A stretch of 64,000 nucleotides of DNA from Agathobacter sp. (GCA_022772675.1 JALEZW010000071.1:62001-126000); one strand, 5' to 3'. Counted from the stretch's first letter, positions 1 to 8,561 are shown. Notes: a model not told the origin generated them from the letters alone. Made by a program: numbers and translations.

Positions 1-1
1 T

Positions 2-538
2 AAAATTTCCGGCAATGCCCAGTGCGTTTGCGGAAACCGGGTTTTGCACCACGGAACACTGCTGTTTGATACCGATATGAAAAAACTCCATCACCTGTTA
101 ACTCCCACAGATGCAGTCCTGGAATCAAAGGCTGTTGCCTCTGTTCCTTCTCCTGTGACAAATATCAGAGAGCATTTAGCGGATTCCTCTATGACAATGG
201 AAGAGTTTCAATCCGCACTGCTCTCCCATATCTTTCCCTCCGGCATTACACGCCGGGAGCTGACCGGAGAAGACAAAAAACAAATTCTTCAACTGGCGGA
301 GGAAAAATATTGTACCTGGGAGTGGAACTGTGGAAAACCCCCCCGTTTTACTCTGCACCGGGACAATATGAATCTATCGGTGGAACATGGAATCATTACA
401 TACTGCCACATTCCTTTCCTGTCTCCGGAAGCTTCTAAGGCACTGTCCGGCCAGCGTTATGGATATCAGAATCTTCTGCATGTCCTGTCTTCATTTTATG
501 GAAAAGATACAGAATCGATGGTAAAAAAATTATTTTAA
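2..538 (+). CDS. lplA: Lipoate-protein ligase A family, C-terminal part (5' end outside window)
   Basis: The frame is open from base 2, so the N-terminal half lies left of the window; no internal start is proposed. The first visible residues, KISGNAQ followed by HHGTLLFDTDM, match the lipoyl-AMP binding lysine loop and the HHG(S/T)LLF motif of LplA, and the same pattern occurs in the second ligase at 1667-2653. The downstream part is the small C-terminal accessory domain. LplA activates free lipoate with ATP and attaches it to a lipoyl domain lysine. It lies 16 nt upstream of a lipoyl-domain gene, its likely substrate. Family assignment is secure; whether it uses lipoate or octanoate cannot be seen. 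Confidence 0.88.
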   Translation, partial: KISGNAQCVCGNRVLHHGTLLFDTDMKKLHHLLTPTDAVLESKAVASVPSPVTNIREHLADSSMTMEEFQSALLSHIFPSGITRRELTGEDKKQILQLAEEKYCTWEWNCGKPPRFTLHRDNMNLSVEHGIITYCHIPFLSPEASKALSGQRYGYQNLLHVLSSFYGKDTESMVKKLF

Positions 539-554
539 GAAAGGATCCCACATT

Positions 555-797
555 ATGGATAAGGTTATCACTATGCCAAAGCTGTCAGCCGATATGAAAA
601 AAGGTGTTTTGGCAGCCTGGGCTAAGCAAAAGGGCGACAGGGTTAAAAAGGGAGATGTTCTCTATGAAGTCGAGTCTGCCAAGGTTGTCAGCGAAGTCGA
701 ATCTACCGTAGACGGCATCCTGACAGAAGTGTATGTTGAAGAAGGCGATGAAGTAGATGCAGGCGCACCTGTTGCTGTCATCTGCTCCCCTCAGTAA
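555..797 (+). CDS. Free-standing lipoyl (biotinyl-lipoyl) carrier domain protein
   Basis: This 80-residue protein is a complete lipoyl fold and nothing else. The hairpin EVESAKVVSEVES carries the modifiable lysine at residue 43, flanked by the glycine turns of the family (KKGDVLYEVE, VDAGAPVAVI). In 2-oxoacid dehydrogenases this domain is normally the N-terminus of a roughly 400-residue E2, and GcvH is longer (about 125 residues) with a different framework. Here no E2 catalytic core follows; the frame stops and lipA begins 13 nt later. It sits between two lipoate ligases and lipoyl synthase, so it is very likely the substrate they modify. Partner enzymes may lie upstream of the window. Confidence 0.85.
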   Translation: MDKVITMPKLSADMKKGVLAAWAKQKGDRVKKGDVLYEVESAKVVSEVESTVDGILTEVYVEEGDEVDAGAPVAVICSPQ

Positions 798-809
798 GGA
801 GAATTTTTC

Positions 810-1670
810 ATGCAGGAACGAATGCCGGAATGGTTTAAAGTAAAGTACAATGAGGAAGCTGTAAAAGAGGTCAGTGAGCTCATGTCAAAATTAAAACTAA
901 ATACTGTCTGCAAGGAGGCAAACTGCCCGAATCTGGGGGAATGTTTCCAGAAGCATACTGCAACCTTTATGATTCTAGGCAGCCAGTGCACCAGAAACTG
1001 CCGTTTTTGTAATGTTGTCCATGGAACTCCGGAGCCCGTGGATGAGAATGAGCCTATGCACGTTGCAGAAGCCGTAAGAGATTTAAAGCTTCGCCATGTA
1101 GTCATCACCCAGGTTACCCGGGATGATCTGCCGGACGGCGGTGCCGATCAGTTTGCAAAAGTAGTCTCTGCAATCCGAAGCCTCTGCCCGGAAGTAACCA
1201 TTGAAGTCCTGATCAGTGATATGAAAGGGGACAAAAATTCATTGGATACGGTAATCAATGCCCATCCGGAAGTCATAAACCACAATATTGAAACTGTAGC
1301 ACCTCTTTATGCTAAGGTTCGTCCGGAAGCTGATTATGAGAGAAGTCTTTCCGTCCTTCGCTATGTAAAGGAAAAAGACAGCTCTATCCTTACCAAAACC
1401 GGCATCATGCTGGGGCTGGGTGAAACGAAAGAACAGGTTTTAAAAACCATGGATGATGTCCTTGCAACAGGCTGTGACATTTTCACCATCGGTCAGTATC
1501 TTCGTCCTTCCCCCGCCCATGTGGAAATGAAAGAATATATTTCCCCGGAAATTTTTGCAGAATACAAAGAAATCGGTCTTAAAAAAGGCTTCCGCTATGT
1601 TGCCAGCTCCCCGCTGGTACGCAGCTCTTACCGTGCTGCCGAAGCTTTACAGTCAGGAGTGAAAGAATGA
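810..1670 (+). CDS. lipA: Lipoyl synthase (radical SAM)
   Basis: LipA inserts two sulfur atoms into octanoyl groups bound to lipoyl domains. Both iron-sulfur sites are visible: the auxiliary cluster cysteines C34, C39 and C45 in CKEANCPNLGEC, and the radical SAM triad C60, C64 and C67 in CTRNCRFC. The C-terminal RSSYRA supplies the conserved serine that ligates the auxiliary cluster. Length (286) is normal. A GGAG ribosome site precedes the AUG, and the stop overlaps the next lplA by 4 nt (ATGA), indicating one operon. Having both synthesis (LipA) and ligation (LplA) in one cluster suggests an octanoate or lipoate ligation route; no LipB is seen here. Confidence 0.96.
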   Translation: MQERMPEWFKVKYNEEAVKEVSELMSKLKLNTVCKEANCPNLGECFQKHTATFMILGSQCTRNCRFCNVVHGTPEPVDENEPMHVAEAVRDLKLRHVVITQVTRDDLPDGGADQFAKVVSAIRSLCPEVTIEVLISDMKGDKNSLDTVINAHPEVINHNIETVAPLYAKVRPEADYERSLSVLRYVKEKDSSILTKTGIMLGLGETKEQVLKTMDDVLATGCDIFTIGQYLRPSPAHVEMKEYISPEIFAEYKEIGLKKGFRYVASSPLVRSSYRAAEALQSGVKE

Positions 1671-2653
1671 TTTATATCGAAACCGGTTCTACCGATCCTT
1701 ATTTTAATTTTGGTCTGGAATATTATCTAATCACGGAAAAGAAGTTTTCAGAGCCTGTCTTTTTATTCTGGCAGACGGCTCCTACCCTGATGGTGGGGAA
1801 ATTTCAAAACACCTTAGAGGAAATCAATGCCGTCTACGCCAAAGAACATCATATCAACATTGTCCGGCGCATGTCCGGTGGCGGTACCATTTACACGGAT
1901 ATGGGGGGCTGGCAGTTCACATTTATCATTCCCGGACAAACGGAGGAAATCAGTTTCAGCGAATATATCAGTCCTGTCATTGATGCCCTGCATGCTATGG
2001 GCATTGCCGGTGCAGGATTTAACGGCCGGAATGATTTAGTCATTGAGGGGAAGAAATTTTCCGGAAATGCCCAGTACCTTTACAATGGCTTTACCCTGCA
2101 TCATGGCTCCCTGCTGTTTCGTACCGATATTGAACAAATGGTTAAAAGCACCACCGTTGCCCCTTACAAGGTGATTTCCAAGGGAATTAAAAGTGTAAGG
2201 GATCGTGTTACCAATATTTCAGACCATCTTAGTGTTCCCATGGACAGCCTGGAATTTAAAGAACGCATGGTGACAGGCATCATGGGTGGCAGCGGATACA
2301 AAACCTACGATCTGACGGAAGCCGACCGCGCAAGGATTTCGGAACTGGCCGATTTAAAATTCAACAACTGGAATTCCATTTATGGCAGAAATCCCAAATG
2401 CAGTCTGGTTAAGAAAGGGCATTTCACAGGGGGAAATGTGGAAGTATCTCTTGAACTTTATCACGGTATGATAAAAGACTGCGCAATCCACGGGGATTTC
2501 TTTGGTTCTTTGGATATGGATGCACTCAGTGCCGCCCTGTGTGGTGTGAACTATGAGGAATCAGCCATTGCTGCTGCACTCAGTTCTTTTGACATTGAGC
2601 ACGGTCTCTATCACATTACCCGGTCAGAACTGATTTCTTGTATTGCTCTCTGA
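1667..2653 (+). CDS. lplA: Lipoate-protein ligase A (full length)
   Basis: This 328-residue ligase shows the LplA signature RRMSGGGTIYTD, the lysine loop KKFSGNAQ and HHGSLLFRTD, followed by the C-terminal accessory domain. It activates lipoate or octanoate as an adenylate and transfers it to a lipoyl lysine. Its start overlaps the lipA stop by 4 nt, so the two are translationally coupled. The partial ligase at the left edge is a clear paralogue, so the cluster encodes two ligases around a single visible lipoyl domain; they may differ in acyl donor or carrier. Which one is the main ligase cannot be decided from the sequence. Confidence 0.95.
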   Translation: MIYIETGSTDPYFNFGLEYYLITEKKFSEPVFLFWQTAPTLMVGKFQNTLEEINAVYAKEHHINIVRRMSGGGTIYTDMGGWQFTFIIPGQTEEISFSEYISPVIDALHAMGIAGAGFNGRNDLVIEGKKFSGNAQYLYNGFTLHHGSLLFRTDIEQMVKSTTVAPYKVISKGIKSVRDRVTNISDHLSVPMDSLEFKERMVTGIMGGSGYKTYDLTEADRARISELADLKFNNWNSIYGRNPKCSLVKKGHFTGGNVEVSLELYHGMIKDCAIHGDFFGSLDMDALSAALCGVNYEESAIAAALSSFDIEHGLYHITRSELISCIAL

Positions 2654-2724
2654 ATCATCACCTGCTATCCAACGTATAAACAATAATGTCAACAGAAAAA
2701 GGATTGTTTATCAATTTATGAGTT

Positions 2725-2754
2725 TTGACATCTACAGATTACACATGCTATAAT
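2725..2754 (+). promoter_or_regulatory. Sigma-A promoter of the PAS-EAL gene
   Basis: TTGACA (2725-2730) and TATAAT (2749-2754) are both perfect consensus with an 18-bp spacer, and TGC precedes the -10 (extended -10). A perfect AAGGAGG lies at 2793-2799 before the AUG at 2808. This is one of the strongest-looking promoters in the window. Confidence 0.8.
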
Positions 2755-2807
2755 AACTTTGTTTCTGTTAACAGACAGGTTGTTATAGTACTAAGGAGGC
2801 TTCTGAA

Positions 2808-4493
2808 ATGAATTCAAATTCTTCTTCATTCTGGCACGACATCAATGCTTTCTTTCCGGATATTGTATCAGCCATCACTTCCCTTTCAAAAAAATCCTAT
2901 TTTTCCATTACCAATTTAAAAAATGATATTACCTGGTGGTCCCAGAGCGCAATGGATTTCTTCGGTATAAAGGAAAATTACATCCTTCGCGGCAATGAAA
3001 AAAGCAACAGGTACATTCACCCGGACGATATCACAGTATTCAAAAAAGGATTTGCGGAACGTGTAGCCGGTAAAAATCTGGATCAGCCCTGGGAGTACCG
3101 TGTGCAAAACGGTAATACCTACAGCCGTATCAGTGCAACTGCAAAACTGCTGAATGATGAAAATGGAAAGCCTTTTCTTATCGTGATTCGATATAATAAT
3201 TACGGAATCTCTGAGGATATGGATTCTGTAACGGGACTCCGCACAGAGCCGGCACTAAACCGTAAAATCTCTGAGTTCTTATCATCCCCACATTCCCCGG
3301 CACTTTTAAAGATTACTCTTGACCAGTTCAGCAATATCAATGTATTATATGGCACAGATTTTTCTGATACGCTTTTGGCCAGTGTTTCCGACGTGCTTTT
3401 GCATGAGGTTTCCGGTACCGGCAGTGTCTACCGGTTGTTCGGAGCTAAATTTGTCATTGCCTTTCCGCAGATTACGAAAGATGAACTATGCAAAATCAGC
3501 GATTGCCTTACGGAATCTCTGCTCAATAAAATTATGGTAAACGGAAATAAAATCCCGTTAAAAACCTCTATGGGAGCCGTATTTGTAAAACCGGATATGA
3601 AGGATTCCAACGGAGTGCGGAGCAGGCTGACCTTTGCCCTAAACCACTCCAAAACAGAACACCACGGGGAGCTGGTTATTTTTAATGATGAATTCAGTGG
3701 AAATAATGAGAAACAGTTCAATCTGATTGGAGTCATCCATCACTGCGCCATCACGGATTTTAAGGGCTTTCGCCTCTTTTATCAGCCAATCGCTGATACC
3801 AAAACTGGGAAAATCTGCGGTATGGAGGCTTTACTGCGCTGGGAATTAGAACCTTACGGTCTGGTTTCTCCCGGTGTGTTTATGGACTGGCTGGAACAGG
3901 ATCCCTGCATTTTTGATCTGGGCAACTGGATTCTCCGGACTGCTTTGCAGGATGTAAAGAGAATCCGAAACCGGATTCCGGACTTTTTTGTCAATGTCAA
4001 CATCACTGCCGCCCAGCTGGAGCGAAAGGAATTCCGGGCTGCTGTTATGGATATCCTGAAAGAGACAGATTCAAAGCCGAAGGAACTTTGTTTAGAATTG
4101 ACCGAACGATGCAAGAATCTGGACTTCGATTTTCTGAACAGTGAGGTTTCCTTTTTCCACGAACAGGGAATTAAAATTGCACTGGATGACTTTGGAACCG
4201 GCAACAGTTCCCTAAGCCTTGCGCTGGCTCTTCCTTTTGACGAGCTTAAGGTGGATATGAGCTTTATCAAGGATATCAAGGACAAGCCTCAGAATCAGGC
4301 TATGATTCAGTCCATCGTGGATTATGCGAATCGGACAGACACGGAAACCTGTATCGAGGGCATTGAGAACGAAGATGTAAACCACTATATCAGCCGCTTC
4401 GGTGCCACCTGGCATCAGGGATATTACTACTCAAAGCCGGTACCCATTGACCAGTTTGAGGAAATTGTGAAGGATTCTGCCCAAATATATTGA
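2808..4493 (+). CDS. PAS / degenerate GGDEF / EAL c-di-GMP phosphodiesterase
   Basis: This 561-residue cytoplasmic protein has a PAS-like sensor (about 35-130), a GGDEF-like domain (about 145-290) and an EAL domain (about 305-550). The GGDEF domain begins with DSVTGL but its active loop reads LFGAKF, so it should not make c-di-GMP and may instead bind a nucleotide allosterically. The EAL domain keeps its catalytic set: EALLRW, NVNIT, the ELTER glutamate, ALDDFGTG, LKVD, the glutamate of CIEGIE and the Gln of HQGYYYSKP. It is therefore likely an active hydrolase of c-di-GMP to pGpG. There are no membrane segments, so the input is probably intracellular. Confidence 0.9.
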   Translation: MNSNSSSFWHDINAFFPDIVSAITSLSKKSYFSITNLKNDITWWSQSAMDFFGIKENYILRGNEKSNRYIHPDDITVFKKGFAERVAGKNLDQPWEYRVQNGNTYSRISATAKLLNDENGKPFLIVIRYNNYGISEDMDSVTGLRTEPALNRKISEFLSSPHSPALLKITLDQFSNINVLYGTDFSDTLLASVSDVLLHEVSGTGSVYRLFGAKFVIAFPQITKDELCKISDCLTESLLNKIMVNGNKIPLKTSMGAVFVKPDMKDSNGVRSRLTFALNHSKTEHHGELVIFNDEFSGNNEKQFNLIGVIHHCAITDFKGFRLFYQPIADTKTGKICGMEALLRWELEPYGLVSPGVFMDWLEQDPCIFDLGNWILRTALQDVKRIRNRIPDFFVNVNITAAQLERKEFRAAVMDILKETDSKPKELCLELTERCKNLDFDFLNSEVSFFHEQGIKIALDDFGTGNSSLSLALALPFDELKVDMSFIKDIKDKPQNQAMIQSIVDYANRTDTETCIEGIENEDVNHYISRFGATWHQGYYYSKPVPIDQFEEIVKDSAQIY

Positions 4494-4508
4494 TGAACGG
4501 AGTTATTT

Positions 4509-5195
4509 ATGTTTAACACATACAGAGGTCAAATTTCAGAATCCCGCAGACTTGCCGTTCTCCTCGCCATTTCCGGCGGACTCATGGATGCCTACACCTA
4601 CATTTTCAGGGACGGCGTATTTGCCAATGCCCAGACCGGAAATATCCTGCTCTTAGGTGTTAATCTTTCGGAGGGAAATTATGGGGAAGCTCTTCGTTAC
4701 TTTTTTCCGGTACTGGCCTTTGCCGCCGGTATTGTTTTAGCCGAGGTAATACACCACTTATGTACGGAGGACGGTATCTTCCACTGGAGACAGCTGTCCG
4801 TTTTGCTGGAATGTATGATTCTGTTTGCTGTAGGTTTTATCCCTACAGCCTTCAATCTTCCTGCGAACGCACTGGTTTCCTTCGCCTGCGGCATCCAGGT
4901 GGAAAGTTTCCGCAAGGTAAAGGGGAATGCCTCTGCCACCACCATGTGTATCGGAAATCTGCGTTCCGGCACCCAGGCAATGTGTGATTTTGCCTGCTCA
5001 AAGGATAAAAAATACCTGCACAAAGGACTGGTGTATTACGGAATCATCCTGTCCTTTGCGATGGGTGCAATCATTGGAAATATTTTAATCCGCCACTTTT
5101 CCCAATATGCCATCTGGTGCAGCAGCCTCCTGTTGTTTGCAGGATTTCTTCTCATGTTTATCCAAAGTGAAGAGACCCCCTCCGATTCCATATAA
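4509..5195 (+). CDS. DUF1275 (YoaK-like) integral membrane protein
   Basis: A 228-residue protein with about six hydrophobic helices. The opening GGLMDAYTYIF and the ANAQTGNILLLG segment are the family hallmark of DUF1275/YoaK proteins. Function is not established for the family; a transport or membrane-associated role is usual speculation. It starts 15 nt after the EAL gene with its own GGAG site, so the two are probably cotranscribed. No second function can be argued from context. Confidence 0.85.
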   Translation: MFNTYRGQISESRRLAVLLAISGGLMDAYTYIFRDGVFANAQTGNILLLGVNLSEGNYGEALRYFFPVLAFAAGIVLAEVIHHLCTEDGIFHWRQLSVLLECMILFAVGFIPTAFNLPANALVSFACGIQVESFRKVKGNASATTMCIGNLRSGTQAMCDFACSKDKKYLHKGLVYYGIILSFAMGAIIGNILIRHFSQYAIWCSSLLLFAGFLLMFIQSEETPSDSI

Positions 5196-5245
5196 TGATA
5201 TGATACTGTGTAGAATTTGGGAGGAAGTTTAGGAGATTTACAAAA

Positions 5246-6085
5246 TTAGAATTTTTCCACAAAGGAAATTGCTATGCAGTCCGTTCCCACATGGGTACCG
5301 ATGACACCGCCCACTGGAAAAAGGGCTGCATTTTTCAAATGATATTTTTCAATGGTCTCCTTCATAAACTCCTCACCCAGCTTTCGGTTGGAGGAATAAC
5401 CGAAATAGACAGGAAAACGCTCATCCAGTTCTACCTGTTCCAAACGGCGGTAAAGCATCTTCTTTCCTGCCTTTCTTCCCCGTACCTTTGCCAGAGGTTT
5501 TAAGACACAGTCCTCCAAAACAATGACCGGCTTAATTCCTATCACATTTCCTATAATGTCCATACCTGCAGGAATCCGCCCGCCTTTTCGCAAATAAGTC
5601 AGGGTGTCTACCACTCCGCATACTGTAATGTGATCTCTTAATTCTTCCAGCTTTTTTACAATACTGTTCAGCTCCATTCCCTGATTGCGCAGGGACAATG
5701 CATACTCCACCACCATTCTCTGGGCTATAATTGCCTGCCTGGAATCAACAATCGCAATTTTATCATATCCGCAAATCTGTTTTGCGGTTTCTGCGGCACC
5801 AATGGTTCCACTTAAGCCGCTGGAGAGAGTGATGACCAGTACCTCATCCCCATTTTCCTGCGCAGTCTCAAAATAGCCCAGATACTCCTGTGGCGACGGC
5901 TGGCTGGTGGTGGGAAGCTTTTCCGACTGCACAAGTCTTTCATAAAATTTCGGAAAATCTTCACCAGTTTCCTGGGGACACTCCCCATCTTCAAACTGAA
6001 TACGAAGGGGTACAACAAAAATATTCATCTCCTGTGCCTCTTCCCTTGTAATATCTGATGCAGAGTCAGTTATGATCTGTAACAT
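5246..6085 (-). CDS. DegV family fatty-acid-binding protein
   Basis: The 279-residue protein has the DegV two-domain fold: TDSASD at residues 6-11, the TSQPSP ligand loop, SSGLSGT binding the acyl carboxylate, and DTLTYLRKGGRI in the second half. Family members bind long-chain fatty acids and, in Gram-positive bacteria, FakB proteins present fatty acids to the kinase FakA. No FakA (DAK-type) gene is present here, so the FakB role is inference. It is monocistronic, with its own promoter and leader described at 6141-6198, and ends convergently with the DUF1275 gene. Confidence 0.93.
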   Translation of the reverse strand: MLQIITDSASDITREEAQEMNIFVVPLRIQFEDGECPQETGEDFPKFYERLVQSEKLPTTSQPSPQEYLGYFETAQENGDEVLVITLSSGLSGTIGAAETAKQICGYDKIAIVDSRQAIIAQRMVVEYALSLRNQGMELNSIVKKLEELRDHITVCGVVDTLTYLRKGGRIPAGMDIIGNVIGIKPVIVLEDCVLKPLAKVRGRKAGKKMLYRRLEQVELDERFPVYFGYSSNRKLGEEFMKETIEKYHLKNAALFPVGGVIGTHVGTDCIAISFVEKF

Positions 6086-6140
6086 GAAAACACCTCTTTT
6101 ATCTGTAATCTAGTCAACGGAGCAATTCGTGTTTCAAATG

Positions 6141-6198
6141 AGGGTCAATTACCTTTTGACCCTTGTACCATTATATAATAGTAAAAAGAACAACTCAA
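6141..6198 (-). promoter_or_regulatory. degV promoter with palindromic leader element
   Basis: Read on the minus strand, TTGAGT (6198-6193) and TATAAT (6175-6170) are separated by 17 bp. Three bases after the -10 begins ACAAGGGTCAAAAGGT (6166-6151), part of an inverted repeat AGGGTCA/TGACCCT (6141-6147 with 6157-6163). The same 16-nt leader motif, one base different, follows the -10 of the alarmone synthetase gene at 9277-9292. It could be an operator just downstream of the promoter or a 5' RNA hairpin. Confidence 0.6.
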
Positions 6199-6241
6199 CC
6201 CATAGCCACAAGTTTCCGTTTCTCATGCTGTCCCCTCCATA

Positions 6242-6288
6242 AAAAATCCGCTATACAATATCGCTTACCGATAGTATAGCGGATTTTT
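6242..6288 (-). terminator. Rho-independent terminator after spoVAC
   Basis: A perfect 15-bp inverted repeat (AAAAATCCGCTATAC at 6242-6256, complement at 6274-6288) gives a stem with an A/T-flanked base. It closes the spoVA transcript before degV and could also act bidirectionally. Confidence 0.85.
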
Positions 6289-6320
6289 CCACGAAAGATT
6301 ATGCTGAATCACCATCCAGG

Positions 6321-6782
6321 CTAGCTGATCAGCCAGTAGATAAGCCCCAGCACCCAGGAACTGAATATTCCGTAAAGAATGACCGGTCCCGCAATTTTAA
6401 AGATCTGGCAGCCAATTCCAAATACCTGCCCCTCCTTCTGAAACTCCACTGCTGAGGAACACACACCGTTGGCAAAACCGGTAATCGGTACAAGTGCCCC
6501 AGCACCTCCCCAGTTTGCCAGAAGTCCATAGACATTGCAGCTGGTCAATATTACGGAAAGAAGCACGAGGATCAGACTGCACCACAGCGTTGCATCCTCC
6601 TGCTTTAATCCAAAACTTACAGCAATATTTAATATAATCTGCCCCAGCAGGCAGATGGTTCCTCCCAGCAGAAAAGCCTTCCCCATATTTGCCCACAGAT
6701 TATGTTTCGGTGTCACCTGTTCCACATAATCGTTGTACTCCTGGTTTCGTTTTTCCTGCTGTTCCTGTGTTAACTGTTCCAT
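6321..6782 (-). CDS. spoVAC: Stage V sporulation protein AC
   Basis: SpoVAC is an inner-membrane channel component that, with other SpoVA proteins, moves Ca-dipicolinate into the forespore and out during germination. The 153-residue protein matches the family: a polar N-terminus, then several membrane helices with LVPITGFANGVCSSAVEFQKEG, the SpoVAC/SpoVAE signature region, and a hydrophobic C-terminus. Length is normal. AAGGAG precedes the start. It is followed directly by a terminator and degV, whereas in most Firmicutes spoVAD and spoVAE follow; those genes are not in this window. It is about 170 nt downstream of the small protein at 6952-7293. Confidence 0.92.
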   Translation of the reverse strand: MEQLTQEQQEKRNQEYNDYVEQVTPKHNLWANMGKAFLLGGTICLLGQIILNIAVSFGLKQEDATLWCSLILVLLSVILTSCNVYGLLANWGGAGALVPITGFANGVCSSAVEFQKEGQVFGIGCQIFKIAGPVILYGIFSSWVLGLIYWLIS

Positions 6783-6951
6783 CGCACACTCCTTATTACT
6801 ATAATCTTAATTTAACTATAATTTTCCTGCCACAGAAATGAAACAGGAACTTCAGTTCCTTTCTCCTGCAATAGTTACTTTTCCTTAGTTTTTCCTTATG
6901 TGTGCAAATTATACCCTATGATTTAATTTTCTTCTTTTCCAGTCATTACTG

Positions 6952-7293
6952 TTATAATCCCGGATGCCACGAAGTCGTTACCTGCCACAGATCCGGTTCC
7001 TGTTCTCCCCAGTGAAAAAGTTCCTTCATCTGGTCATCATACTCTTCCCCCGGCTCATACTGTTTCAGCATGGTAAGAAGGTATTTCTCCTTCTCATCCT
7101 TCGGTGACAGATTATCTGCCTGTTTTAAAATGACATCAGACACTTCCTGAGGCTTCTGTTGGGCAGTAACTTCCAGTCCGAACAGCTTGCTCACAAGCCC
7201 TGCTGCGTAATAAAATTCATAATTTCCCAGCATAATGGATTTTTGCATATTACATTTAATAATCACACTCTGACGCGCAATTGAGGTAACCAT
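6952..7293 (-). CDS. Uncharacterised small protein inside the spoVA locus
   Basis: I do not recognise this 113-residue soluble protein. The AUG at 7293 is chosen because an AAAAGGAAGGG ribosome site sits just before it; the longer frame would need a UUG inside that site. It has a short hydrophobic patch (YYAAGLVSKLFGLEV), then an acidic C-terminal half (YEPGEEYDDQMKELF) and no cysteine pair or known motif. It is placed between spoVAB and spoVAC on the same strand, 42 nt after spoVAB, which suggests forespore expression with the SpoVA channel. The function is unknown. Confidence 0.7.
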   Translation of the reverse strand: MVTSIARQSVIIKCNMQKSIMLGNYEFYYAAGLVSKLFGLEVTAQQKPQEVSDVILKQADNLSPKDEKEKYLLTMLKQYEPGEEYDDQMKELFHWGEQEPDLWQVTTSWHPGL

Positions 7294-7335
7294 TTCGTTT
7301 CCCTTCCTTTTCTTTGGTTTCAATTATAACATTTC

Positions 7336-7788
7336 CTACCAGTATCTGGGAAGACCATAACCGAAAAAGAAATAGAAAAAAGCTCCTGTCATTTTTCCCA
7401 GTGCCATAGCAGTCATCACCGCCTGCAGTCCACGGTTAATATGCAACCGCCTGAACAAAATCGGAAATGTATTTAAAATTTCCGCCAGTGCCACCGCAAT
7501 GCTGCCCACAAATATGCCTGCTGCCAGACCATACATAACAAGGAGCAGATGGGCAAGCCAGTTGACGGGAAATGCTGCATTCCAGTCAATCACCGAAAAT
7601 ACAACTCCTGTCAGTACCCCCAGTATGATGGTATTTTCCACCATCATGATACGATCACCGATCTTACATTTTTTAATCATACGGGGAATCACGCCAATTA
7701 CCAGAAGAAATGCAAAGGTGCCTGCCGAAATCGCCACTCCCCAGGCAAACGCCACCACTGCAAGAAAGATGTGCCTAAGAAACATCAT
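7336..7788 (-). CDS. spoVAB: Stage V sporulation protein AB
   Basis: The 150-residue protein is almost entirely membrane helices, with the family segment VALAEILNTFPILFRR about two thirds along and a C-terminal FFFGYGLP. SpoVAB belongs to the SpoVA complex for dipicolinate transport in the forespore inner membrane. The AUG at 7788 was preferred over the longer frame because AAAGGGG lies at proper spacing; this start overlaps the end of spoVAA by 14 nt, implying coupled translation. It is the second gene of the operon. Confidence 0.88.
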   Translation of the reverse strand: MMFLRHIFLAVVAFAWGVAISAGTFAFLLVIGVIPRMIKKCKIGDRIMMVENTIILGVLTGVVFSVIDWNAAFPVNWLAHLLLVMYGLAAGIFVGSIAVALAEILNTFPILFRRLHINRGLQAVMTAMALGKMTGAFFYFFFGYGLPRYW

Positions 7789-8422
7789 GTTCGTGCCCCT
7801 TTCTTCCCGCATTCTCAATAAATGCAGTATCTACATCCTTCTCATATTTGCGCATCTCGACCTGAATGGGGGTCGGATCTGAAGTAATCTTCTTTTTCCC
7901 GATATGATTAAAGAACACAAGAATCCCCACGGCAAGTCCCAGGCAGTAGAACACCTCCAGTTCCGTCACATTACCTTTCTTTGTTCCCATCACCTGTCCG
8001 TAAAACCGGTCAAAAACCTCCCCTACGGACACATCGTTATTAAATGCCATGATTGTAAAGGCGGACCCCAGAAAAATCACAACAATAATCGCTGCAAGCT
8101 TCACCCACTCCAGCCACTTGGGAGCTGCCGGTGCGGCTACATACTCTACCACAAAATCCTGCTCCCCATAGCTTACAACCTCAACCTCCGGGAAATCAGC
8201 CTGTATCATCTCAATCACTTTCAGAATGGAAAACACTTCAATTCTCTTTTTCTTGTGCTTTTCATCCTTTTTAAAGGTATAAAGAGTTTTGTTTTTCACA
8301 CCTGCACAGATTACAGGGTCAGCACACTGTACCGACATCACATCCTGTATCTTTATCTGTGGATTACGGCAGACACTGTTTCTCTCCGCCTTAACATATA
8401 CCGTTTCCCGCTTCTCTTTCAT
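7775..8422 (-). CDS. spoVAA: Stage V sporulation protein AA
   Basis: SpoVAA (215 residues) has a soluble N-terminal half with two small domains (KIQDVMSVQC at 22-31, the EVEVVSYGEQDFVVEY strand region) followed by two membrane helices around 110-130 and 160-180. This is the usual SpoVAA layout. It starts the operon spoVAA-spoVAB-unknown-spoVAC, with GAGGTG before the AUG. A CATACTG resembling a sigma-G -10 lies about 105 nt upstream (8525-8531, minus strand), but the -35 spacing is poor, so forespore control is inferred from the family rather than shown here. Confidence 0.9.
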   Translation of the reverse strand: MKEKRETVYVKAERNSVCRNPQIKIQDVMSVQCADPVICAGVKNKTLYTFKKDEKHKKKRIEVFSILKVIEMIQADFPEVEVVSYGEQDFVVEYVAAPAAPKWLEWVKLAAIIVVIFLGSAFTIMAFNNDVSVGEVFDRFYGQVMGTKKGNVTELEVFYCLGLAVGILVFFNHIGKKKITSDPTPIQVEMRKYEKDVDTAFIENAGRKGHEHDVS

Positions 8423-8561
8423 CGCGCACCTCGTTCTGTTTATTAAATCAAAATGTATTTTCTTTCCTGATTTTTCTTTTATTAGTTTTATGAAAGAAAC
8501 ACATTTTTTGAATTATTTCAGAAACAGTATGTGCAATTTATAAAAATATATGACTCCTATT

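Noticed and set aside
8450-8509. AT-rich inverted repeat between spoVAA and the alarmone synthetase gene
   Set aside because: The arms are interrupted and mostly A/T; it may be the synthetase terminator, but the stem is too weak to call.
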